A program made the translations under genes and the position numbers. A DNA stretch of 64,000 nt from Eutrigla gurnardus (lineage: Eukaryota > Chordata > Actinopteri > Perciformes > Triglidae). The stretch lies in contig OY741264.1 in NCBI GenBank assembly GCA_963514095.1, positions 16,614,827-16,678,826 on the forward strand. The letters run 5' to 3'. Within the stretch, counting starts at the first letter, position 1. Every line of letters begins with the position of its first letter. Of this stretch, positions 12,401 through 25,200 are shown one piece after another. The notes below the pieces were generated by a model, which was given only the letters and a program-made list of their open reading frames with translations, was not told the origin of the DNA and searched no databases.

Positions 12401-15400
12401 GTCCAGTGTTTTCTTTACTGGATGGGTTTTTCCTCATACATTTCTTACAGAGAAGCCAAAGTGATAAACCTAATGAGTTTCTGTGGTTCATCTCCACCAG
12501 TGATCTGGTGTTGTGCTTGTGTTTAATAGGCAGGATTCAAAACATAGCTAATGGAAAAATGCTAATGGTAAAATGGCAACTAGCAGGTGTGAGAGTGACA
12601 CAGCTGTAAGTCGACTCGCATACATACAAACTCGTGATGATGTATTTATTGGGTTGATGTGGAAAAACAGCAAGTTCGCCCCTGGATGCGTCCATCACTG
12701 GTGATTGGTTGGGTCACAACGCCTGATCGGGCTGCTGTAGTTGTTTGCATTTTGGTAAATATGAGAGAAAAGAAGAAAGATCTGTTTGCACCGTCACCAG
12801 GAGCTGACAGACAACAATCACCTGGAATTAGTGATGTCCAAATGAAGCTTCGTGAAGCATTTTCTTTATTTTCTGAGCCCAATAGATGGCGCTCTCTGTT
12901 CAACAAAGGGTTGAAAGCAATGGAAATATATCGGACATCAACCCTTTGTTGAACAGAGAGCGCCATCTATTGGGCTCAGAAAATAAAGAAAATGCTTCAC
13001 GAAGCTTCATTTGGACATCACTACCTGGAATATTTCTGATGCTGAAGAAAACATCAACATATGGTTATGGGGCAAGATCTGATCAGTTATCAGGATCGTC
13101 AGTTGTATATGATTTCTAAGCAGATTCTTGGACGTTTATCTGCAATCAGCTAATCGGATCTTTCATTTTTTTGGTGTGTTTACACATAAAAGGTAGGCAA
13201 ACTGTGCATTGCCCTCCACTTGATCCCTGCCTTAAATCCAACAGTGTACAGGGAGCCTTCCATCTTTCCCGATCCCTCCGATAACAATCACTGACTCTGA
13301 GCAATACATCAACTATTTTTACCCTCTTCTCCTTACAGTCTTTCTTACAGTAATCCTTCGTTTCATCTGGTCCTGAAGCTGGACTCTGGGGTGCTGTCAA
13401 CAGACCTCTGGCCTAGTTCTCAGAGCACCACCAGTCTACCCAGTCTGCCCAGCACTCCATTGAGAGCTCCACTCCACCACCACTCACTACAGTGGATGAG
13501 AAGCTTACTGTCTCCTCTTGTTCTTTTGTTCCCTTTGTTTCCCCCACAGCAAGACAGAAAAACAGAGGAAATCCAGCAAGGGAGACAGAGGGAGGGAGAG
13601 GACGGGTGGAGGCAGGCAGAGAGGGATGGAAGGATTAGCCCTTTTTTTGTATAATAGAGCCAATTCTCTTGTTAAAAGAGAAATGTAAGAAGCAAACAAA
13701 GGGGACTAATTTCACAGTGACTCATATGCATAATCAACTGACTGGGAGTTTTCAAAAAAAGAATCACACTCATTTTTATCAAGGGGTGGGATGGATGTAT
13801 AACAGGACAGATCAAAATGCCACATTTCAAGGCATTGAATATTGGGCCTGGAAACTACACTTTGATGACACTAAATCTGAATCTCTTTTCCTACTTGGTT
13901 GTGTCTAAATAATTCCTATAGCACCTACTGGACAACACTGATTTGCTGTTAGACTCCTTCCTGTCACTTTGCTTTAAAGTTAAATGGATTTTCTTGACCC
14001 TGCAAACATCTCCTTGAGATTTGGCATATAATCGCTACCCTAGTTTCACAGTTAAATCAGTAAAATGTCAAATTATTCTTCAGCCTAAGGCATTTCTGTC
14101 TACAAGATTCATGAATATACATTCATATGTTTGATGACATGTTCTGCTGACAGAGGACACTCCCCTAAATAGAAAAAATGTCAGCATTGGTTGTTCTTTG
14201 ATCAATATTTAAGGGAGAAAAAGCATAAAATAAAAGCGTTATTAAACCCTTTTGTGTAACACAAAAGAGGGAAAAACATCTGACTTGACTGATTCCCCAC
14301 AGCACCGAGGTGGCGAACCTTTTTCACTCCAATCTTGTGAAACTACAGCAGCGAGGTCAGTGGCCCCCGGGTCAAACTATGACGCTCTACATGACCATAG
14401 TCATGGCCAGATTAAAAGAGGAAGTCAGGTGATGTAGCTTAAAGAGTGATAAAGCCAGANNNNNNNNNNNNNNNNNNNNNNNNNNNNNNNNNNNNNNNNN
14501 NNNNNNNNNNNNNNNNNNNNNNNNNNNNNNNNNNNNNNNNNNNNNNNNNNNNNNNNNNNNNNNNNNNNNNNNNNNNNNNNNNNNNNNNNNNNNNNNNNNN
14601 NNNNNNNNNNNNNNNNNNNNNNNNNNNNNNNNNNNNNNNNNNNNNNNNNNNNNNNNNNNATACACTGCAAAATTTTACGCTGTGAATTCACAATAAATTA
14701 TTGGATAAATTTTGCATGACTTTCACAGTAAGGATTACAACAATATATTGTAAATTAAGTCACAGCAATTTACTGTGATTTCAGTATTGTGATATTACAA
14801 TGCATTGTTGTAAAAGCACAACTGTATACTGTAACTTTACAGCTTCTATGGCAACGCAATTACTGTGATATTACAGTACATTACTGGGGAATTACAACCT
14901 TTTGCTGTACATCATTACAACAAGGCCCTGTACTTTTACTGTGAATTCACAATAAATTATTGGATAAATTTTGCATGACTTTCACGGTAAGGATTACAGC
15001 AATTTACTGTGATTTCAGTCTTGTGATATTACAATGCATTGTTGTAAAAGAACAAACAACTCTGAGGTAAAGTCAATGTTAGCCCAATGGCATATTTATT
15101 AACAAATAAATATTTTTCAACATACAGCAAATGTCAAGAAATTCAAGAATACAAGAAATTCAACTTCTTAGTCAAACTTTCCAAAGCAATCTTAAAATGC
15201 AGATAAATTGTGCAGAAACTTGCGAGTGAACTACCTGTCTCACTATGATGGCCACTCAAAGTCAATAGGTTTCCTCAAAAGGGTGTTTGCATGAGGGTTC
15301 ATTGTTGTCCGCTTCTTGGTCTTTGAGCCTCTTCCAGGATTGATGCCCAGGAAGCACCTGTTAATAAGCAAAGATAGTTTCAGTTTTAAATAGATTTATG

Positions 15401-18400
15401 GATGAGTTCGCGAGATCAGGATGGTCTCACCAGGCTAGCCTCAGGTACCTCCATTGTCAGCAATTTAGAACTCAAGATAATCATTGAGTTGGAAGCCTGT
15501 ACTATAATGTGAATTACAAGGTTAAAAGAGATCTTAATACAATACCTTTGAATGAACTCCAGCGTCGCCGATCCAGCAGCAGGATACTCGAGGTTGAAGA
15601 CTGAATAGCTGCTGAAGAAAGCAGCTACTCCGTGTAAAAACAAAGGGTGTGGGCCCATCACGACATGTCCCTCGATGGATATCAGCCATCCAGAGGGCTT
15701 CATCATGTCACCTGAAAATGAATAGATACAACATCATGTGTTATGAGCACTTTGAGATCTGCTTCAGATACAAAGGGCTATACAAATGTAATTTGTTATC
15801 ATTATTTATTGTGGTGATGTAGATTTCTAGAATCAAAACAAAATACTGAGTTAGAAATGTTGATACTAGATCCAAGTAACATTACCTTGAATGATCAAGC
15901 AGGAGGTGCTGGGGCATTCTGGAGTACTGATGTCCACAGCAGTGGCACATGGCTGTAACATAGTAACACACAATAGCATGGATTTAACATTAAAGGATAA
16001 ATATTGTTCATTGGTCAGAGGTAGTAAATCATACAAGGTAATAAATGGCGTCTAATGTAATCACTCATTTTACATTTTAAATATTTGAATAAAAAATCTT
16101 TACATTTCAAGGATGCGTCAGGTGGTAGAGCTGATGGGTCAGGTGGTAGAGCTGATGGGTCAGCTGGTAGAGCTGATGGGTCAGGTTGGTAGAGCTGGTG
16201 GTATAGGCCCAGCAGCCTGCAGGTAGGACCTCTGCTTCCTAAACATGAATTTGCAGTCCTGTGTGTTTTCTGTAGCAGTCAGGCACCCCACACTAGTAAT
16301 AATAGGGGGCATTAGTATGCTGTTTTGTGTGCTGAACGAAGTTATACACATTCTCATACACATGCTCACATCCAACCAATTTACAGTGGAACATTGTGGT
16401 GCATTTTAACTCGTCACCTACCTGATCTATTTACCTGATAGCCTGACACTGAACAGGATGGTTAGCCTGGCCATCTGATGACCTGGAAAAAAGAAAAAGG
16501 AGAAATTACACAAAGGCAACCAACAATATGAATTTCAGTTTGAATGCAGATTATGATCATGAGTATGTTGTAAAAAACATGATCTGTACATAAATGTAAT
16601 GGACATTTTTGGAGTTACATCACCTGTGTACGGCAATATTATCCCTAGCTGAAACTTGACCAAGAGCAAAAGCGTTTTTGCAGAATAGTAGCCTATCCAT
16701 GCATGGCGAGCAGCTGGTCTATGTGGAATATCTCTAACGATGCAGGGAGCCGCTATATTCCCCATAGACTAGCTAGTCATTAGCCTGCTTAGATCGGCTA
16801 CCGTTCGGCAAAACCGCTTTTGCTCTGGAGTCAAAAACGAACGCGAAAGTAAGTGAAAAAGTTCGTGCTTAATGTCGCTACGTGTACTCTACAGTGCGTT
16901 ATGTTCGGCCACGTAGCCCCGGTTTGATATGAAGCTGAACTGGAGGATGCGGGTGTATTGTTAGCTTCGGCTAACACGGGTAACCCACTGTCTCGGTGCG
17001 GAAAGACCACTCATGAGAGGAGAATAGTGACGGCGACGTTACGCTAATATGCAGCAAAACACTTCCATGTACCCCCGCACACGCTAACCCAGAACAGACC
17101 AGCCCCGCGAGCGAACATGACGACAACAGTACCAGTAACAGTCCGGAACGAAAAGACATCCGAGTGGAAACAACGGCCCGCTACGGACCAGTTCGGCTTC
17201 AAATCAAACCTGGGCTACATGGTCTAACCATATAACACACTGAAAAGTACACGTAGCGACATTAAACACGAACTTCTTCACTTCCTTTCCCGTTCGTTTT
17301 CCTTCTTATTTCTCTCTCGTCTTATTGTTCTTATCTCACGTAGCAAATCGTTGCTAATCGTGCTAGCAGCCGTTTGCTAGCTAGTATTATTACTACTGCT
17401 ATTAGCAAATGCTGTGAGATAACGTTCAACAATTTCGGGCACTTGCTAACAAAATATGAACTGTGTCATGCGAATAACGTTCATGTGAAAGTAAATATTA
17501 TCATCATATTAAATAACATGGGTGTAAGTGCTGCAAACAGAGTTATGCATGCTGCTCACCTTCTCCATTGAGCCGGGATGAGAAGAGGGAAACCGCCGCG
17601 TCTTCAGTTCAAACCAAGTTCGGTTATGTCATGTGACTTCCCAGGATAGTTCAATACAGTATTTCACTGTTGAATGCTGTGAAATCCTTGCATTTTTTTT
17701 ACTGTGTTGCTGTGATATTACAAATCTTGTTGTGATATAACAGGGGTTTTTTGATTGCAGGATTTTACTGTAACATTAGAGTTAGATGCTGTAAAATCCA
17801 AAGATACTGTAGTTTTTACAGGTATTCATTGGGATATTACAGGGGAACTAAATTACAACAAGTTACTGTAAAATAATACTGTTAATTATTGTGAAATGCT
17901 GGTAATTTCTAACAGTGTATTTTGGGCATTTAGCAGACGCTTTTGTCCAAAGCGACTTGCAATAAGTATAATAACATAGAAAATAGAAACAGGTGTTAGG
18001 TCCTCATCTGAGTAAAGTATCTGGCCGTTGTGTCTGGCCAATACATGGACCTGGCTTGTCAGAAAAGCTACACTTTAGACAAATAAATAAAATAAATGTA
18101 CTGTTAAACACGGCGGTGCTGCACAGCGCTACAGTATGCTGTGAGATGAAGAGGCTGTCCGTGCTGATGGAGAGGAGGGGCGAAGTTTCTTTATGGCTGA
18201 ATGCAGATGTGGCATTGTAATTCTTTATTGCTTCTGGCTGAGGAAACAGGCTCTGCATTTCATATACAGATAAATTAACTCTTGCTCAACCTGTAGTTTG
18301 ATATCACAACTATGACACACAGAGTTAAGTGTAACAACTCTCTCACAATGAAGATGTGATATGTAGAGCATGAAGAGAACTTTCTGTTCATTCAATACTT

Positions 18401-21400
18401 TCCTTTTTGAAATGAACAAGAGAATATTGATTTGCCACATTCATTGTTATTCTCTGTCTCTGGCCTGTTCATAATGATCAGTGTGTTTTACAGTGAACAG
18501 CTGAGTGTGATGAGAAGGCTTTGACAGGCCTGACAAAGGGCTCAGTGAGAGAGGCTGTCTTGGCTGGCTCCCAGCAGCCCCCACGACCAGTCCTCCCCAT
18601 TCATCTCTAGCAGCCCTAACGAGCCCCGGGGCCCTAACCACCTCAGATTTTAACGAGTTCTAACGAGAGAGTTGCTCCTTTACACATCTTGCTATTCGGC
18701 GGGCATTTCCCAATGAAAAAGTTTGAAGGTCTCAAATGTGCACCATCGACAATTTCAAACTGTCTTAGAACCAGAATCCAAAAAAGGAGAAACCTATGAG
18801 ATACTGCACATTTACAAAACCTTGCTTTGCCACAGTCTGTTGTAAAATGCTCAAAATAAGAGGCCTGGTTTGCAGTCACTAACGAGGAACAAGTCAATGG
18901 TAGGATATCAATACTTCTGTCCATTTAGCCACCAACCCAGCTGGCTTACAGTATACTGGACTACCAGTACTTTGGACTATACTGGGTCACTTTCTGTTCT
19001 GACTTTCTGGTCTTACAAGACCTAATTTTGCAGTTTTTTTGCTGTGTTCTGCTTTAAATATCCAGCAACACAAGCCATCAGTGTTCCTGGTTAAAAGCCC
19101 CGCTGGTATTCAGACCAAAATGGTAAATGGGCCCGCCCACTGAATCGCATGTGCCGCCCTTGACGGACTCCGTTGCTAAAGACAGACTGGTTAAATGTAA
19201 TGGATATTACACAAACACAGTGTTGCCGACTTGGTGACATTTTCGGACCCTTTTGCTGTTTGGTAGCAGCACTTCTCTACCGCTCACTTGCCACTGTTTT
19301 ATGCAGGAGATATTATGGTTACAGGCATCAGTGTCACTAGGCCATTTTGCCGGGGCTCCACCCTGACCACCCAAAATCATTTTGAATTCAAGCCAATGTG
19401 AATAGTCCTTGTAACCACCTGGAGTGTGGGGATCTGACCATCACAGACACAAGTAACACTATATCACGATTAATCTAGGGAGTAAACAACAGATTTTGAG
19501 GTAGTATACACATTTTTTGACATGTACTCCTAATGTAAATAAGGTGCCAGAGTGCATTTAAAAAGCATCATGTATTTGTTGTTTATCAGAAATATTGCAG
19601 AGGAAGGATCTCACGGACCCGCTTTCAGAGGTACAGGCACGTTTACTTGTATCGCTCTATAGGTCAGCACCATCCCAGGAAATAGCTGCTCCATTTCCTA
19701 AACTTCAGCTGGGTGGGCTTCATTTCCCCTGAATGGAGCGTGCATATAGAGGTGATTTTCTTACAGTTACAGTATAATCATTCTGATCAATAAACATCAC
19801 ATGGTTACAGCTAGGAAAATATCCTGGTTTGGTTTACAATGAGTACAGCTCAAATACTAACTGTTTGTGGTTTGGGTTAATGGAACAATGGAAGTGGTGT
19901 TACTTAAACATGCAAGTTACATGACATTTAATTCAATGCCCACTTTGACGCTGTGGTTTCCTGGGTGAAAGTCCTGTTTTTACGCCTATCCATCCTAACA
20001 TTACTTTTTGGAAGTTAAGCTACAAACAGTGTATGAAAACAGTCTGGTCTGAGCTTCAACATTCGGCACGGACGTGCTAAATCTTGTAATACATAGTAAA
20101 TAAGTATTTTATACATGGCGGCTTCTAAACACAGCAATCCTCCCACTGCACATTCACTGCATGATACAGACAGATAGATACAGACACATCTTAACAAGCC
20201 ATTTAAGCTATGCACTCAGTTTAGCTTTTTTAATACCTTTCTTGAATCAAGCTGTCTGACTTTTCTTCACCGCAAAACACCAACCGTTGTTTGTGGAGCA
20301 ACAGGCATTTTTCGCAGAGGACAGTTTGACATGTCACAATAAAGAACAACAGCTTAATTCTATTTAGCTTATTAGTCTCTGTCTTTCCACTGACACGCAT
20401 CCCCGGCCTCTGTTTTCTGACAGTGGTGTGGTGGGAAGTCCCCTGGACCACACAGACACAAACACACTACAGATTGGACTAATGATATGCTTCAACAGAG
20501 CATCTTCAGTTGTGCAGAATGGCCCAGAGTCATAGGACATAATTGTCACAGGCTTTTAAAGTCCTGGACAACAATGGGCCATCTCTGTGAGGACACCGAC
20601 CAGCTTACTTCCAGGTCTCCAGCTTTGTGGATGCTGTTGTCATTCCAGCTTAGTACTTTATGTAATGAGGAGCATCAGACAGTTTCCACTCAACCCCAGT
20701 ACTGATAGAATGATGTTCCTGAATTGTACTCGACTGCAGCATCTGCAAGGAAAGGAATGAGGAAAATCTGCTCGAACACAGGTGTGCTGAACTGGTAGAC
20801 GCACATCTGAAGGGCAGGCTTTATTTTCAGAGTTAGCGTAACATAAATGTCATCATCTGCCCATATGTATGCCTTGTCCAAAATGCCAACTCCAATGTGT
20901 TGGACCTGAAACGGTGAAAACAGAATCACGTGCACATCCACTGTCCGTCTTCAAGTGAACTGGTGAATATCCATCCAAAATAAAGCTAAAACAGACAGCC
21001 AACATGCACTCTGTGTCAAAGAATTTGTAAACGCATGACATTTTCTGATTTTTCTTGATACATGTTCAATCTTCATGACCAAACGTTTTAGTGAGGTTTC
21101 CTTAGACAGATAGCGGAAATAGAAAGGGAAGTCATGGGATAGGAGTATAAACAACTGATCCACCAGACAAACCAATGTGTTAAGGGCTTTTTTTGTAAAT
21201 TGTAGGTAATATTTAGCGTAAGTAAATGAGTGTAAGCAGTGGAGTGAAGCCTGGTCCTGGCCAGAGACTAGCAAAGCAGATGTGGCTGGCCTCTTCCTGG
21301 TTCCCACCATGACTGAGATGATACATTATATATATCAACATCATGCTTTTTTGAGATTCATACAGCATGAGCTAATAATATGCAGATAAACAGAGCAAAA

Positions 21401-21664
21401 AGCCTTTAAAATATGTTCTCTCCAGTTTCTTTAGAGAGCTGTAAATCATATTATTTATTTCATCGTACTGTTACTGTCAACATAATAGGACATACAGCCA
21501 GTAACCGCTGGTCCACATAGTCAGCTGACCGTGAACGTGACCTCTGCGTCTCATCTTATTAGCCCGTGACCTGTGTGTGTGTGTGATTCACGAGAAGGTT
21601 GCGAGATGTAGCCTCCAGGAATACACATACAGACAACAACATAATTCGCACACACACACACACG

Positions 21665-21705
<41 letters not shown>

Positions 21706-21948
21706 TTACAAGGAGGATTTCATGCAGGATTGTATATTCAAAATGCCAAACATCCTCATTTTCAAACACAGAAGACTCACAACCACCAAACTGCGGCTGT
21801 TACTTTAAGACTGATGTTCTGTTATCATGAGCTTCTTGGCTGCTCCCTCTGACACCAGCATGCATTTACAATCATCAGCTCTCTGCAACACATAAGAGAC
21901 CATGGCAACATTTGCATATATCATGTACAGACATAATGACACCCACAA

Positions 21949-21992
<44 letters not shown>

Positions 21993-22203
21993 GAGTGACT
22001 GGTTGCTTTGGGTGGAGGTCTGCCGAGGATAGAAAGAGGAAGGGGGGACCTGGGGAGGAGCAGGAGGAGGAAGAGGAAGATGATGGAGAAAGAGGAAGAA
22101 AAAGTGCTTTTCTAAATCCAATCTGCTGACTGTGGCACACAGTCATCAAGCGATTCTGCTCCTCTGCTGTTTTCTTTAGAGATCATCTATATCTCTGTCT
22201 GCT

Positions 22204-22242
<39 letters not shown>

Positions 22243-25200
22243 TCTCATCATGCTCGCTCTCTGTTCAGACACAATTAGGGATACCCGATACTGATACCAG
22301 CATCGGGTATCGGTCCGATACTGTGCGCTAAACTGACACTACCACGCCGATACTTTACGGCAGCGACATCAGATGGCGGGAGCAATGGAACCTATTACGT
22401 GATTCACAGCTGTAAGCCATCCATCCATCGTCTACCGCTTATCCTGTATTCAGGGTCGCGGGGGTGGGGGGGCGGAGCCATCATTGGCAGGGTACATCTA
22501 TCACAGGGCCGACATATAGAGACAAACAACCATTCGCGCTCACATTCACACCTACGGGCAATTGAGAGTCATCAATTAACTTCAATGAAGCTTCGTGAAG
22601 CATTTTCTTTATTTTCTGAGCCCAATAGATGGCGCTCTCTGTTCAACCAAGGGTTGAAAGCAATGGAAATATATCGGCCTTCAACCCTTTGTTGAACAGA
22701 GAACGCCATCTATTGGGCTCAGAAAATAAAGAAAATGCTTCACAAAGCTTCATTTGGACATCACTACAATTAACCTATCCCCATCCTGCATGTCTTTGGA
22801 CTGTGGGAAGAAGCCGGAGAACCCAGAGAGAACCCACGCTTACACGGGGAGAACATGCAAACTCCACCAAAAGGAACCCAAACTCAACCCGGGAGTCAAA
22901 CCCGGGACCCGCTCGCTGTGAGGCGACAGTGCTACCCACTACACCACCGTGCAGCACCAGCTGTAACCCATCTCATGCTATCTGTTGCTAATGTCTGGGC
23001 TAACTGTTCCATTCACAGCTGTAACGTCGTTACACACTCACAAGTACACTGGAGCTGCTGACTTCATACTCACCGTCATGCTCCCTCTCTCTCAAAGTAC
23101 TGTTATGGCATTATTAAGTACTCATATCGGTACTCAGTATCGGCAAGTACCCAAATGTAAGTAGGCTACTTGTACTTGAGATACTTGGGGATTGAAACTC
23201 ATGAAGTTTCAATTGAGAATTGAAACTCCAGTAGAACAACGGGGGAAGGAGTGAAAGTGAAATAGGGAAGGAAAGTAAAAGAATTGGTGTGTGTTTATAT
23301 ATGTCATATTCTGATTCATGATAATATATATATATTATCATGAATCACAATGAAATCCTTTAAATAATATATAATACATCATATATATCGTTAAAAGTAG
23401 ATTATCAGTGCATTTTCTTGCCAGATTCACTCACAGCACATGGACAAAATAGACCAGATGATGAAACTATTAATGAAGATAGCGAGTCCAATTGTTTTAC
23501 ATGGTGGAACCCAGCGTTAGTGTGTGTCAGTGACGGTGTGGCAGTTTCCACTTTTCAAAATAAACTAAACATGAAGACATTTTTAGGCAACAAACCCACT
23601 TTAAGAAAAAAAGAGTGCGTTGATGTTAACTTTACGAACTAATGAATCACATGACTGACATATCATTTGAGCAGCAGCTGGAATAGCAAAGTAGTTGCAG
23701 AATTATTACCCAGTCGTCTTATCAATTGATCAAATGATTGTTTTGCTCATTGCTTCCAAAGTATGTCAACTCCTAGCTTACACACTGAATTTCCACATCA
23801 ATATTGCTATTCATTTGTAAAATAAGACATAGAAATGCAGCTTGCAGAGTTTTCAGTTTAATAACAGTTTGAGTTTCACCGTTAACTTTGATCTATACAT
23901 GGACAGCATCACAAACTGGTGTACAGCAACCAGTGAATTCTACATGTTCTGCATCCCTTTTGTGGCCTTTAAGTGCACCTTGTAGATATGAACATGGATC
24001 ACATAGACTGCAACAGTTCAAGCAGAAAGCATCCATCATTTTTTTAAATGTGTCTCCTCTGCAGTTACGGTGTCATGCCGTGTCTCGCATCCAGTTACAG
24101 TTTTTACCCATTGCTTGAACACTATAGACACATACTTAAACCAAAGTAACATAACTTGAAGTTGTTGTTACTATACCTTAAACAAAGTGTAACCATACCT
24201 TAAACAAAAGCGCTGCTTTGCACTTTAGTTGCAATTCTGTAACACACTTGCTCCTTTCTGCAACACACTTGCTCCTGCACACTACACACTATTTCATACA
24301 TAAGACACTTAGTTCAAAAATGAAATCTCAGGGTACCATTGGGAAAACACATCTATTCAAAATACAACACACATTGGTCAATTGAAAATACTTAGACACA
24401 CACCTGAAAATACTTACTTACAAAACTGAACACCAATCAGCCAGCTACAAAAAGGCCTCAGTTCAGCCATTTTGAGATCTTTGCAAGCATGGAGGCAGGG
24501 AGAGCTAGAGGCAGAGGAAGAGGAAGACAGAGAGAGAGAGGAGGACGTGGTCGAAGAGGCCATGCAAGGACCATTATTTCGGATGACATAAGAGCAACTT
24601 TGGTGGACCATGTCATAAACCATTGCCTTACCATGAGGGAAGCTGGGCAGAGAGTCCACCCTAATCTAAGCCGTTTCACAGTTTCATCCATAATAAGGAC
24701 ATTCCGACTGGAAAACAGGTATGTCTTCAACTCTCTTCTCTACTCAGACTGTATCTAGAGTATTTACAGTACTGTACCATATCACGTTACCGTATCACAT
24801 GTACTGTATTGCAGGGTGGCTAATGCTCCTTTTTGAACAAAAGTGGTAGTTTTTTTAAACATACCGTGATAACGTGTTGAGATGCTTCAGTACTGTGTAT
24901 GGTAAATACAGTAAAGTACAGTATACAGTACTGTAAAAAGGAAGCAAACAATAACAATTTGTGGTTGCATTTTTCTACAGAATGGCTAGAAGACCTACTG
25001 GGGGTGGACGCCAACGCCTGTTCACCCAACAGCAGGAACTTGCCATAGTGAACCTAGTCAGAGCAAACAATGCAATCCGTCTCCACCAGCTACAGCAACA
25101 AATACTTGCAGAAAGGCAAGTATTCAACAACATAAATCGTAAGCAGCAGCACTATCAGACGCATCTTGGTAAAGCACAACATGACCATGAAGCAATTGTA

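Larger units (their letters stand above)
14661..17919 (-). mobile_element. DNA transposon with TACACTG...CAGTGTA ends carrying parts of a spliced gene
   Basis: The left end TACACTGCAAAATTTTACGC (right after the gap) and the right end ...TTTCTAACAGTGTA are inverted copies. Subterminal regions at both ends (14670-15060, 17640-17915) are packed with short palindromic ACTGTAA / TTACAGT motifs; the left one contains a near-exact internal duplication (GTGAATTCACAATAAATTAT at 14682 and 14941). Between them lie minus-strand exons of an unrelated gene and a large fold-back. No transposase is seen, so this copy is non-autonomous. The target duplication cannot be checked because the left flank is the gap. 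Confidence 0.7.
22276..23181 (+). mobile_element. hAT-like element split by a nested SINE
   Basis: Starts TAGGGATACCCGATACTGAT, a hAT-type terminus rich in GTATCGG, followed by GGTATCGGTCCGATACTG. Matching end-like sequence (CATATCGGTACTCAGTATCG, 23121-23142) follows the SINE insertion. The exact right terminus is eroded and placed only roughly. Non-coding. Confidence 0.6.

Noticed and set aside
13391..13654. Ser/Pro-rich plus-strand frame of 87 codons
   Set aside because: No splice sites, homology or conservation cue; runs through purine-rich simple sequence.
14387..14691. Open frames crossing the N runs (also at 48969-49354)
   Set aside because: They are artefacts of unknown bases in the assembly gaps.
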